Shown here piece by piece: positions 34,091 through 45,405 of a DNA stretch of 64,000 nucleotides. Each line of letters opens with the position of its first letter. Positions within the stretch are counted from its first letter, which is position 1. The stretch comes from Moniliella sp. 'wahieum' (taxonomy: Eukaryota > Basidiomycota > Moniliellomycetes > Moniliellales > Moniliellaceae). Where the stretch lies: positions 124,001-188,000 of the forward strand of contig RSEE01000078.1 in NCBI GenBank assembly GCA_003971905.1. Reading direction: 5' to 3'. A program made the translations under genes and the position numbers. Below the pieces are notes generated by a model. The model saw only the letters and a program-made list of their open reading frames with translations. It was not told where the DNA came from and did no database searches.

Positions 34091-36792
34091 GGCAAGCAGT
34101 GGGGGGCAGATGGAGCCGGTGCAGGGGGGAGGGGAAGAGGGCGGGGGGTGGCAGCGCAGACGCAGACGCGCGATGGGACAGGCGAGGTGGGCGAGGATGG
34201 AGAGAGAAGCGAAGAGGGTATATATAGCAGCAACACCCCTCCAGCGTCACGGACCAACGCCGCGGACACAGCACGTCGCCAACGCTGGCGCTGCGTACGT
34301 ACCAGCCCCACCAACAAGCGCCCGCCTGCGAGCTGGTATCGTCCCCGCGTCCTAAACCCCGCCGAGCGGCAGGCAGTGTGACGCGTGACGCATAGCGTGT
34401 GACATGCGAGCATGATGTGCGACACATGATGCATGACCTGTGCTGCATGTGATGTCGGCCGGTGGCGAGTGCGGGCTGGTGCGCAGCCCGCGGCCACCCT
34501 CGCAGCGGACCAGGCCCGCTTGGCGGGACACAGGCCGTGTGCCAGGTCCTGGTGGGTGGGATGAGGCCGGCATTAATGCATCGTGATCGATGATCGCTCT
34601 GACCGATGAGGGGCAATATAGTAAGTACCGACGAGAGCCTGAGGCCTGGGGGTAGGCCTAAACAAGGCTTAGCGCCACGGCTCTTGAGCGCCGGCCTGCC
34701 GGTGGCCGGCTCTGTGGGTGAGGTTATGAGGCACGCCAATCTGAGCGCAGCGTAGGGGCTCTGTATACTCCGCACGGCACAGGTCTCATGGATGTGTCTT
34801 GGAGCTTCGGTCTTGACCCTATCAAACATCTCCTCAAGTACCGTGGTGGGCACACACTGCATAGAGCACGTCTGCCTCCCCCTCCCCCGACTTGGCCTGG
34901 GCCGTGTGAGACGCCGCTGAGGCAGGCAGACTGTCGAAATACACTCGGAGGATACTGAGTTCCGTATTACTACTTAGTCCAGACGAGGGAGTCCTCCCCT
35001 CAGCACCTTCAGCGTTGGTGCAGCTGATGCATATTATTGATGGACTAATCCGTATGACTACTGTGATACGCAGAATCCACTGGTATTGTTAGGACAGCGT
35101 CAATTCTTGACCTAGTCCACGTGTTCAACGTTCAGGCGTTCACCGGCTCTGAACCGAACGTACCTTAACAACACGGTGGATACTTTGGGCGTATATGCAC
35201 CTACCACAACAGTGACGGCTATAGAGACCGGGTGTGTTTAGCGCCTATAATATGCTGCGCCGAAAACCTTGGTGCTCCGCGTCTCCATTGTCTTTCTAGT
35301 TGCATGTAATCTCGTGTGGTGTATATTCCTCCCCCCCAAAAAACAAAGTTCAATCTTGAGCTTCAAGCTCCAAGCTCATGATGGGAAGCGTTGGACGAAG
35401 AAAATAGGGTTGACAAACTCCCTTGATTGCCACGTCATGCCTTATAACCCACCGGTCCCCTGACTTCAAAGTAGGGATGAGTCGCGATCGGGGAAGAAAA
35501 GTCTTCGGGGATGACTGTCCTATCTCCATTGATATCAGAATGGGGGGTCCGTGGTGTTTGTTGATGTGGAAGAGTGCTTTGTCCTTTTCGAAGAACCGAA
35601 GGCACGTCTTGCCTCCTCAGGTCTCGGCCCCTCACCGTCTGTTGTTTTCCACTTCCTCGCATCCTACTGCAGACCATCCCGTGCAGAACCGACCCATGGA
35701 TATAGGCTTCCGTCTAAAAAAGCGACCCGCAATAAAAGATGAGAAGAAAAATGTGATACGTTTTGTGTACCTACAAAAACGCCCTAAACGGCAGGCGTAA
35801 CGCAGTGCCGCACACTGCAAACCCAATTCATGCAGGAAAATGGGACCGTAACGCGCAAAGCCACACCCGTGTGTTATCTCTTTCATCGATATCATCCCTG
35901 CATCAAGAGCATTATGGAGAGAGCAATTCAACCCCCCCGTCCCTCGCGCGTGGCCAATGAGCGGATATAGAGACGGGAGTGATATATACAACAGAGTGGG
36001 GTTCATCTCTACTGCAATGCCTTTGAAAGGCAGATATAGAAGACCCTCCCAGCGTAGCGGGCCGACACGTGCCCATGCTTACTTAGCGCGCACTTCAGTA
36101 GTCCGGCTGACTGTGAGCCCCCGGGCTCCTCTTGGCAGCACATATGTCGCTCAACGAATCAACGTCCTTATTAACGCGTCAACGCTCAATATATCTGGCC
36201 CGGCTAATCCCAATCGGACCAAGCCCTCCCTGTCCCCCCATCGTAGCGCCTCGATGGACTAGCCCCATCTCAGGTCCGTCCCGCCTCGCTCTCTGCTCCA
36301 CTAGAAGAACCCAACCGAGATAACTTCTTGACAGCCATGCTCACCCATCTCAGATCATCGATCCGATCTCAATCTGTCACATCGGCAGAGCCCCCTCGGC
36401 CCCATGTTCACGACATCCACTCTTCGTTCAAGCTTTCGCCTATGTAATAGTTTTGAGGGGTCCAGGAGGAGTGTAACAGGCCCGCCGTTAGGTTGGGCGC
36501 CTTTTTCACCTCGTAGGCCCTGCACAGCTCTTACCACGGCTCGGACCGTACGCGTTGTGGACAGGCTTTTGTATCGTTGGTACGGAGTACTATGATGGAG
36601 GTGAAGGATTGGCAAGATACCCCATTGTGGAATTTCTGCTGCCATTGGGTCAGAGCGGGAGCACATGATGCAGGATGAGTCTCTCGACAGTCTACAGGTA
36701 TAGGTTTTCGGGGGTTCGTTCCCCCCGTCTGTATTGCCCAGGATGAACCAGGCAGAGGTGAGCAAGCAAAGCAGGATGCATTTTGGGGGGGG
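34091..36792. other. Long non-coding interval upstream of PPS1
   Basis: The first 400 bases are the PPS1 promoter: a TATA element and a TGACGC/GTGACATG-rich block at 34378-34455. Further out are CCTGAGGCCTGGGG (34638), TTCAACGTTCAGGCGTTCA (35123) and TTGAGCTTCAAGCTCCAAGC (35355) palindromic motifs. Frames at 36355-36926 lie in the 3' flank of the next gene and look random. No gene is seen. Confidence 0.5.
34219..34226 (-). promoter_or_regulatory. TATA box of PPS1
   Basis: TATATATA, 129 bases upstream of the PPS1 ATG on the minus strand, flanked by GC-rich sequence. Confidence 0.5.
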
Positions 36793-39510
36793 TTACTCTG
36801 ACTCCGACGTCTGTTGGGCCACGGTGCGCGCCACATGGTCATAGTAGCCCTCGGCGAAGCGGCGAAAGATGCGCAGCATAAAGGCGCGTCGGGCCAAGGA
36901 GAGCAGATGCAAGTCTTCCGACGCATCGCGTGAGGTGGGTGCTTCGTCCCATGCTCCTGGGGGCGAAGGCAAGGGAGGTGCGCGCATTTGCAATTGCAGT
37001 TGCACGCGGTTGGCCTCAGCCAGTGCTTCGGCCCGCTTGGTACGATCGCGTTCTTGCATCAGCTCCTGGACCGAGTACACCTTGCTCGCCAGACGTACCC
37101 TGTCCGCCGACCCAATCGCATCCCCCTCGCCCGGCCAGAGGTCGGGTGTGGCAGCCGATCCACTAACGCCTCGATCCGTCGCCCCCACTTGTGCACATTC
37201 ACGTCCATCAGGAAGAACTTGCTATGCAGCACAGCGTCCGCCTCGACACCTTGCTGCAACGCCAGGGAGAGCAACTGCTGCAGGGCAAGAAACAATTTTC
37301 TCCGCTGCAGCTTGAGCAGCACAGTGAGTAACAGTTGCGGCGACCGGAGCCAGGCCGCGTCCTGGGTCGGATCCAGTAGGTTGGGTAGGCCCTCGGGATC
37401 GGTCAGGGCCAGCACCCTCTGCACCCGCTCCATCAAGGGCGAGGCCACCTCGGTTTCCGCGCCCAAGGCCAGATTGATGCCCAAGGTCGATAACTCATCC
37501 ACCTCTTCGCTTTCCAGCAACAGGCCAAACAGCGGTCGCATTTCCTCGCCTGCCAACGAAGATTTGCTGGCAGCGGCAATCAAGCGCGCCAAGAGTGGAA
37601 CCGAGGGCTGTGATGTCATACGTTTTCATAGCCGATTGCAGCAGTTCCCCCGCTTCGGCCAGACGGCCCTGGTGCAGACGTGCCTCCCAAAGGGTGCAAT
37701 GTGGCCGAGTGCAGTTTCTCACCGCGTTCTTGGAGTTGCGCAATGAGTTGCAGCCCGGCCTCTTCGTCGCGCTCCACCAGCACACGACGGCGCAGCAGGC
37801 GCGTCTCCGCATTGTACACCTCATTCATGACGGGCAGAACGGGAGCCGAACGCGGAGTGATGGGGGGCAGGGCGGAAGCGTCTTCCAGGGGAAAGAAAGG
37901 GTGGAGCCAGAAACGAGGCGCGGGTGTATTTGCGTTCGATGCGGCGCGTGCGCGCTCTTTTAGCCACAGCTCATGTTCCGGATCGTACCCCTTGGCAGCT
38001 TGGGACAGGATGGTCATCTGCTCCGGGGTAAAGAGCGGGCGGCAGGGGACACGAGTTTGCACTTGCCACGATTCGATCGACAGCGAGGTTTCGTCCGTGT
38101 CCATCATCATGTGGATCAAGCACAAAACACGCGCCCAGTTGGCCGTGCCTTCCTGAGGCACAGGCGAGCGCGGCGAACAGAAACGATCCAACAGAGGCAA
38201 CGAGAGAGCCTCCATTGCTGTATCGGCGGCCAGGCGTACCAGGCACGAGAAAAGAGTAGCGAGGCAATCCAGGTCCTCAACAGCGAGGCTGACGGCACTT
38301 CTCCTCGGGCCGCATACTCAAAGAAGACAAGTTCCAACAGCGCATAGCCTTCGATGGGGCTTCCTTTCCGCGCCCGGAGGCGTGGGCAGCAAAACAATGT
38401 CGGCCTGTCCAATGCCATGCGCCATCATGGTCGCATTGAGAAAGACATCTTCCAGACAGAGTGTACCTTGGGCGGGGGCTTGGTGGTATGTGCTAGCAGA
38501 ACGGTGGGCGGGTGGCGGCGGGCGGGCAGTGGGGAGGTGGCGCAGAGGACGGGGGGCGAACGCACGAGCGCCCTCGGCCAGATTCTTGGCCCGTAGGTTG
38601 CCCAATGCGTTTATGTTCCATTTCCGCGCTTGTTCCAGGTAGGTGAGCACCGAGGGCGGAAGTGAACGCGCATCTGCGACAGCACCTCTCCCTTGTGCCG
38701 AAGCGCAGTGTGGGCGACAATCTTGGCCAGATGGGGTTGGCGCATTTCCATCCCCAGTGCCGCTACCGAAACCCAAATCTGGGCCGGGATGGGGGTGTAG
38801 CAAGCCCCGGACGTGGGAAAGGACGTGGGCAAACATGGTTGGGTTGGTCGTGGTGCGGGTCCAGAGGAGGAGGAAGAGCTCGGCGAGGTGGTCGTCAAGT
38901 CGGCGTTCAGGAGGGTCATCGACACGGGCCAGGGGGGTCGGGTGTGCGTCCAAGGAGAATAGGGGGGCAAGGTGTGGGCGCAGGCGAGACCAGGCAGAAC
39001 GCATGGCAAGCACACGCATGTACTGGGCAATGGGGCCTGAAGCGAATTGAGCACGAATGCACCATGGGGCGTGGTCAGTCGGCATCGCTGGCGATACGGC
39101 CAGAAAGATCGGTAGAGGCAAATTGAGAGGGGAGAAAGTGGTGCTGTCGACTGTCGACAAGAGACCGTAGTTGTTGGGTGATCCTCTCAACGGGACATCG
39201 GGGGCAAGCGGTGTGCTGATGCCCATGGCCACCGCATCTTCGAGCACAGACAGAATGGCCTCGATGCGAGCGGTAGGTGAGCTGAAGGGGGCAGGGGGGG
39301 AGGGAGGCAAGTGGCGAGGCATGGGGATGGGTTGTGGATGTGGGTCCAGCGAGGGCGATGTGGGGAGGAGGAGGGGGGGAGGGAGAAGGCGATGGCGGGG
39401 GTGGGGCTGCGGCGAGGGGGATGGGGCAGCGTCGAGGCGCTGCGGACGCGAAGAGTGGAGTGCCTCCAACGGGCAGCGGCAAGGAGGGGGCGCAGCCCAG
39501 CAGCACGCAT
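36793..39510 (-). CDS. Large hypothetical protein with mitochondrial-type presequence
   Basis: Not recognised. ATG 39510 gives MRAAGLRPLLAAARWRHSTL and RVRSASTLPHPPRRSP, an Arg/Ala/Ser-rich, acid-free segment typical of a mitochondrial targeting peptide. A Pro-rich stretch follows, then a long mostly helical protein of about 850 residues: RIEAILSVLEDAVAMGIST, FASGPIAQYMRVLAMRSAWS, VLTYLEQARKWNINALGN, EDVFLNATMMAHGIGQADIV, IEGYALLELVFFEYAARGEV, SLSIESWQVQTRVPCRPL, VLVERDEEAGLQLIAQLQER, PQLLLTVLLKLQRRKLFLAL, ALAEANRVQLQLQMRAP and ARRAFMLRIFRRFAEGYYDH. It ends at 36793-36795. Helix-turn-helix-like spacing suggests a helical-repeat (PPR- or TPR-like) organellar protein, but I see no clear repeat consensus. 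Slips near 39450, 39240, 38350, 38240, 37610 and 37160 interrupt it. Confidence 0.6.
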
Positions 39511-40227
39511 AGCAGCTAGTGTGTCCGTTGCTGTACGGATGCTGCTACAGATGCCGCTGCCAATGGATGCGATGCCGGGCGCCGCTTAGGGATGTGGTGT
39601 TCCCCGGCCAGTATGGGTTAGCCAACCGGCAGCATCCTTCGCCGCTTAGCTCAGCCACGGTGCAACCAGCCTGGTGCTTATATTTACCCCGCCAATGTAA
39701 TGTTGCGCCAGACCGGCTCGCCGCAAAATCATTGGTCAGATGCTCACCTGTCACTGGTCACCCGAGACGGGCGGTGGAAGAAGAAAAGCGAGTAGGACAA
39801 CTGACCAAGACGAACGAGCTTGGAGGAGGAACAAAAGATCCAGTGCGAGTAGGGCCGGGGCACGCAAAAGAGATGAGAGGGGTAAGCTAACACGGGGGGC
39901 AAAGGAAGGCGCAGGTGTGTGGAAACAGCAGGGGATAGTGCCGCAGGAGGGTCTGTCTATATGTATGTGTGGTGATGAGATTCATCATCTCATGCCTCCC
40001 CAGCCCACCAACATGCGACCTTCTTGGAGGGAACCATCGCGTATCCTTCAGCCGCCAGTGGGCGAAGCACGTAACGTTGACCTGGCCGTTTCGCCTTTCT
40101 TCGTCCCGGCGACGAGTCCTCACCCCCGCGTGTCCTACATTTTACTATCACAATCTCATCTTCGCCTTAGTGCACATCAAGTCGAGAACACAGGAAAGAA
40201 GCTGACGATCCATTATAGCTTGACGCA
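39511..40227. other. Interval between the dihydroxyacetone kinase stop and the mitochondrial-type gene
   Basis: Promoter of the minus-strand gene at 36793-39510 and 3' flank of the kinase gene. No motif clusters or genes are recognised. Confidence 0.5.
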
Positions 40228-42147
40228 TTACAACGCCTTGAGGATGCCTTCCACCAGAGCCACCACGCCCCATGCACCTGGGTCAGGCGGTGCGTCCTTC
40301 ACTTCTCCTACGTAAGTCGCGCGGCCAAGACGAGCGGTCTGGGTGCGGGTGGCCTCGGCTCCCTTACGTGCCGCCCCACCGCCTCCTTGAATGAGCCGGA
40401 CTTGGCAAACGTGCGGCACAACGGGTCCAAGGCATCCACCAAGGTCCGCATTCCTGGGCGGGCCGGCGTGTGATGACCCAGCGACTCGAGCGCCTGGAGC
40501 AAGGCGGTGGACCACTCCTTTGACGTCGCTTCCGCGCCCTTGGGCGCCGACGCAATCACGCTCTTGGCCAACGATGTAAAGAAGAGGGCATACAGTGCCC
40601 CACTGGTACCACCCATATTGTGCTCAATCACCTCGTCCACCGACAAGCACGTCCCTCCCGCCGACTTGAAGTCCAATTCTCCCTGTTCGGCCGCCTTCTT
40701 GACCGCCTTGGCTGCCTGGGCCAGCGTCTCCCCAGCATCGCCATCGCCCACGACCGTGTCAAAGCGCGTCATGTCGGGCTCGGCGGCAACGGCGGCATCG
40801 CAGGCCGAGATGATCACCTTCTTGACCAATTCGGGCGAAGGGTTGATCGGTCCCCCGGGTCCGACGCTGCCTGCGGGGCAGAAACTGACGTCTTCTTCGC
40901 CTGGGCCTTCTTGAGCGTCTCCCTGGCCTCGGCCAGTTGCTTGCTACGGTCCCGTGGCTTGCCCGTCGCGCCTGACCAGCCATGCGCCACGCCGGCCCAC
41001 CCCGACGCATCCGTCGGCGCATCCAACAACGCCAACAAGTCCACCCCAGTCTTCTTCTGGAACGCATGTTGGTTCACCAAGGTAATCCCAAAGCCGGGCG
41101 CATTGAGCGACGTCATGTAGGGGTGGGCATACACGCGGCTCGGGTACAGTCCATACCCTTCCAGTTGACCCAGAACCTCATCCACAACCGCGCTAATTTC
41201 AAGGTTGGACAGCCCTCCGAGGTTGTTGATCGCCACAATGGGCGCATCCTCCTTGTCAAACGCCACATACGCCCGGTCCTTATCGGTGGGGTCAAGAAGG
41301 TACTTGAGCATCTCCTTGATCAGTTCTTGTGGCGGTGGGGCGTGTTCAATGTGCTTCACTCCCGGCTCGTTGTGGATGCCCATGCCAATCTCAATGGCAT
41401 CGGGGGCGAGAGCGCCGTATTCCTCGGGGGCCTTGGGACGGCCCGGACATGAAGTGGTCCAGCGACGCTTGAATGTCACTGCCTGCGCAATAAACTCCCG
41501 CCCCAGCGAGGCCACCTTGGACAACGACCAGCCCAGCTCGGCCGCCGCACCCACCACCTTGCACGTCAAAATGTTGGCAGCGAGACCACGGCGGCCCACC
41601 AGCCCGCCGCGCGCCCGCCCCACCGCCACATCGTCTGCCACATTCACCACCTCCACACCCTCGTGGTCTTGGGCATTGGCATAGGCCAGCGCCGCACGCG
41701 TCTTCTCGGCTGCCAGGCCAAAGTTGAGCACATCACCGGTATAGTTGTTGACAATGATCAGGTACCCTTGTCCGATGGCGCCAGGTCAATGCCCGTGACA
41801 ATCGCCACCGTGGCGGGCGAAGCAAAATGTCACCGCTAATGCAGGCGCTTATCATGCCCTTGCCCACCACGCCGGCGTGACCAGGCTCATGGCCAGCACC
41901 ACCGCCGGCAATGATCGAGATCTTGCTGGGGTCGTGGCTGGCATCATACAGGACCTTATCCGGCTCGTACCTGGGGTGGCACCGGAAGGCAAGGCGAAAC
42001 GGAGGTTAGTAACAAGATCCGCAGGCGAGAGCAGAGCGGGGCCCAGCAGGAAACATACACGCGCAGCGACGGGTTCAAGGCGGCCGAGCCGCGCAGGGCC
42101 TTGACGACGAGGCCGTCGGGGTTGTTGAAGATGTGTTTGGTGGCCAT
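40228..42147 (-). CDS. DAK1: Dihydroxyacetone kinase (ATP-dependent)
   Basis: Cytosolic single-chain kinase that phosphorylates dihydroxyacetone (and often glyceraldehyde), linking glycerol use and detoxification to glycolysis. ATG 42147 gives MATKHIFNNPDGLVVKALRG. An intron at 41971-42058 joins LNPSLRV to YEPDKVLYDASHDPSKI in phase. The DhaK domain follows with IIAGGGAGHEPGHAGVVGKG, IIVNNYTGDVLNFGLAAEK, IGMGIHNEPGVKH, VAINNLGGLSNLE and YAHPYMTSLNAPGFGITLV. A linker (KAQAKKTSVSAPQAASD) leads to the DhaL nucleotide-binding domain: DTVVGDGDAGETLAQAAKAV, HNMGGTSGALYALFF and GRATYVGEVKDAPPDPGAWG, ending EGILKAL at 40228-40230. Slips near 41790, 41830, 41450, 40860 and 40375. Domain order and length are standard for fungal Dak proteins. 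Confidence 0.94.
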
Positions 42148-43716
42148 GAGGGGGGGGGGGCGTTGGTGGACAGAAGGAGAAGAGGGGCAAGGGCGGACGG
42201 TTAAAGGCTGCGAGCGCGCGTGGATGCTCAGCCTGAGAACGCTCAGGCCGGGAGAGAAGGCTAGGCGCTCTGGGGCTAGTGCCTGGGGGTGCTCGGGGGG
42301 CAGCCGGGAGCAGCTGAGAGCCGCGCACAGACACCCGCATGGGGGGCAGCACAGGGCAGCCTGGGCCGCCTGGGCCCCCCGCCACCGTCCGGACAAGGGA
42401 GACTAACGCGCTCCCGTCGAATCGGTGATCCCGCCGCTTGCCTCCGCCGCACCTCAGCGCCTCAGCGCTCGCTCCGGCGTGGGCTTGAGCAGCTTGAGCG
42501 CTTGAGCGCTGAGCATGCTCTGCTGCTGGGGTTGTGGCCGTGCGTTCCCAACCAACCCGCCAGGCGGCCCAAACCAATGCATGACGGCGTTGACTGATGG
42601 CTGGATGGCTGGATCGATGACTACCGCCGCCCGCCTCCCGGCTACCCCGCACCCCGCACTCGCGCCCCCTCTGGCCTTCCTCAGCCTCAGACCTCAAGCA
42701 GGAGATGCATGATTCGTAGCCGCAATCACATCACAAAATATCCATCCGAACGCTGGCGTGGGGAAGGCTTACCGGTGACCAGGTAACGACTCGTGGGTGG
42801 CTGTCTGGTCGCAGCCAGGGACCAGCAACTTCGGATGCCTACAGCTTGGCCCTGGCGCTGGCTACCGCCCTGGCCTGCTTGCCCGCGGCCTGGACTTGCC
42901 CGCATCCGGCGCCCCAACCGCCTGCGTCAATTCGGCGTCCGTTCCCGCCCCTCTTGTTCCACATCTCGCTCGGCCGCCGGACAAGCAAGCCAGAGCGGCG
43001 GGGCAGCAGCGCAAAAGCGCCCGCCCGGATTCGATGTGCCGGGTGGCAGGGCGGACGAGGGGCGTACATACATTTTTCTTCTACCCTAAGGCCTAGGGCC
43101 TAACATGTAACTGCTTAAGCCCCCCCCCCGCTTCGGCGGCGCCTGCTGTCGTATTCCGTCCGCGCAAGCCAAGCCCGCGCGGGCTTGAAGGCGATCATGA
43201 TCGATGTTCCGACTCACACTCACCGCTTGCCGTATAGGTCTAACATCCGAGAAGAACAGAGCCCAATAGTGTTTTCGCCGCATCTGTCGGCCAGCAGCCT
43301 GTCCAGCACACACCCTCTACCAAGTCCGCCGCTAGCTCCCCCCCCCCCCCCGCCTGCGTCGTTATCACTGTAGCCCCAGGACAGCGCCGCCGGCCATATG
43401 ATCTCACGGACCTAGTATCTTCCCGCTCCAATGGCGACACCACTGTCACATCTCCATCCGCCCTCTCTCTGCCTGGTTTGTTGCTTGGGTCGATCTCTCG
43501 CACATTCCCCGTGTGTTTGACATGTTGACAGAACTATGGGTTCACTAGCTCACTGCAGTACCATTCCAATCTATGTGAACTGGTGGAGAGCGAAATGGAA
43601 GGAGAGAGAAGAGACAAGGCACTCTGACTCCGTCACTTGCGCGCACACTGCAACCGAGATAGGGGCGAACGCCGAATTCTACGGCCACGGGCGACCCAAT
43701 ATCCGATGGGACCAAC
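42148..43716. other. Non-coding interval upstream of the dihydroxyacetone kinase gene
   Basis: Contains CTCAGCCTGAGAACGCTCAG-type motifs at 42220-42250, GCCTCAGCGCTC/GAGCGCTTGAGCGCTGAGC repeats at 42455-42515, C-runs at 43118-43128 and 43340-43350, and GGCCTAGGGCCTAAC at 43091. Several overlapping frames lack protein character. No gene is called. Confidence 0.45.
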
Positions 43717-44009
43717 ATGCTCGATTCGTTCCTTGCCCCCCCTCCGGCCGCACTACCGCTACACCAGGCCAACGACTCGGACAAGGAACCGATCCCGCTT
43801 GCTGCGGAATCCAATGCTGACCACGCCTCACACCCCCCACCGAGGAGCCGGAGCCTGAGTCCGAGTCCAAGCCCAAGCCCAAGCCCAAGCCCACGCCCGA
43901 CGGGGAACCTGCCAAACCCAAGGGTTTGGCCAACCTAATGCAGCAAACGGCCACCGATGCGCAATCGCAAGCGAGCCAAGCATTTGTTTTTTCCTTCTTT
44001 GGCTTCTGA
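43717..44009 (+). CDS. Small hypothetical protein, acidic then Lys-Pro repeat
   Basis: About 100 residues, not recognised. ATG 43717 gives MLDSFLAPPPAALPLHQAND, then SDKEPIPLAAESNADHASHP. After one missing base in the C-run near 43832 the frame continues TEEPEPESESKPKPKPKPTP, DGEPAKPKGLANLMQQTATD and AQSQASQAFVFSFFGF, ending at TGA 44007-44009. The second half is clearly coding in character: an acidic run, a Lys-Pro repeat, an amphipathic Gln/Ala helix and an aromatic end. The C-terminal FVFSFFGF could be a membrane or partner-docking motif. Upstream exons cannot be excluded. Confidence 0.55.
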
Positions 44010-44633
44010 CATCTGACATCTGAGATTTGAGGAGCCGGTGTTGGCGTTGGTTGGTTTGGTTGTCAGTTGTTCCTTTGCTGGCATTCGCACCATTCAATAT
44101 TCATCCCCTCTCGTGCTGGCCTTGGAGCTTCTTCCATGGGAGCTGCTCTCCACTTGTAATGAACACATTTGCACGACGATGACGATCTGGGGGACGATCT
44201 GGGGATGTGAGCCTCAGGTGGCCTGTTCTGGATGGAGATGAGCGTGATGGCCGGCAGAGCAGGAGAGCGTGGCCGTGCGAGGGGCGTGGGGCCGTGCTGG
44301 GCTGCTGGTTTGGTTTGGCGTGGCGCGTGGGACGGGCGGTGAATATTGACGGCAGAAGAGCTTTCAAGCCTAAAGAGGAGCTACGACGGCGAGAAGAGAG
44401 GGCCCGTGTCCAGCCGTCCGAGGCTCCATGGCAAAAATACGAACGTGGGGGCCTATCGGACGAGTCAACGCTTGGGCGCATTAGCCTCCACCAATCCTGG
44501 GCGCGGGCGTGCAGTAAACAAGCACTCAAGCACTCGAATATGAGCACCTTCCCAAGATATGCATTGTCTTACATTAACGCATCACACCAGCGCGGCGGAC
44601 AGCACCCCGGGCAAGTGTCCATTCGCTTTCGGG
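44010..44633. other. Convergent 3' interval between the small protein gene and ARPC3
   Basis: 3' flanks of two converging genes. The frame at 44207-44659 overlaps the ARPC3 last exon on the other strand and is not supported. Nothing else is seen. Confidence 0.5.
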
Positions 44634-45380
44634 CTACGACAAGCTCTTGCCCATGCTAAAAACACAGTCAGCCCTGTCTTCTGCCAAAGGGGGGAGGGGA
44701 GGGGAGGGACGTACAACTTGCGTTTGGTGAAGGCCATCCAGTACTTGCTCGGCACACCATCGACGTAGATCTTGTCGACAAGGCGCAGGACGAGTTCCTG
44801 GCGAGCTTGGGTGAGGTACTGGCGAAGCAGGTCCGCGTCGTTCCGATCCCGCGGCGGCGCATACAGCGCGTTCAAGGGGAAATTGGCGTCGCCAGGCAGG
44901 GCGAATTGGTCGAGGGCCAGGGTGGTGAGCTGCTTGATGGCTTCGCCTTGGCTTAGCGGCACCCGGTTCGCCGCCACCTTGGCCAGACAGTCGCTGATAA
45001 AGAGGATAAAGTAGATCAAGTCCTGCACAGGGGGACAAAGGGGGGGGGGGTGGGGGAGTCAGTAGGGGTGGAGCTACGCAAGAGGCGGGGCCAAAGCAGG
45101 GCGTACTCGGTCGGCAGGACCCTTGATCTCAAAGTTGCGGAACAGCGAGTTGGCACGGAAGAGGTCAATCGACTCGTCGAGGATGTCAAACTGGGCAGGA
45201 TCGTCGGGGGGCGGGGCGGGACCGCGAATGCGCGTGCGCAGCGGTATGAAATGGCCATCGAGCCGCTGACCCGCACATTGGGGTCGTCATTGTAGGCGGA
45301 GTGGTAGGCCTGCAGGAGGGGTGGGTTAGCGAACGGCGGGAGAGGGGAGGGCGGGGCGAGACGGGGACACGTACAGGCAT
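44634..45380 (-). CDS. ARPC3: Arp2/3 complex subunit 3 (p21, ARPC3)
   Basis: Subunit of the Arp2/3 complex that nucleates branched actin at endocytic sites. Four exons are read. Exon 1 is only ATGCCT (45375-45380), then an intron at 45310-45374. Exon 2 gives AYHSAYNDDPNVRVSGSMA and, past a slip, LPLRTRIRGPAPP, DDPAQFDILDESIDLFRANS, LFRNFEIKGPADR. After an intron at 45023-45106 exon 3 gives DLIYFILFISDCLAKVAANR, EAIKQLTTLALDQFALPGDA, NFPLNALYAPPRDRNDADLL and VDKIYVDGVPSKYWMAFTKR. After an intron at 44656-44714 the last exon gives FMGKSLS and TAG at 44634-44636. Phases agree at the junctions. Only one or two slips (45240-45250) are needed. Length matches the 175-180-residue family. Confidence 0.95.
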
Positions 45381-45405
45381 GGCGTCGACGCAGAGGTGGT
45401 GGCGC

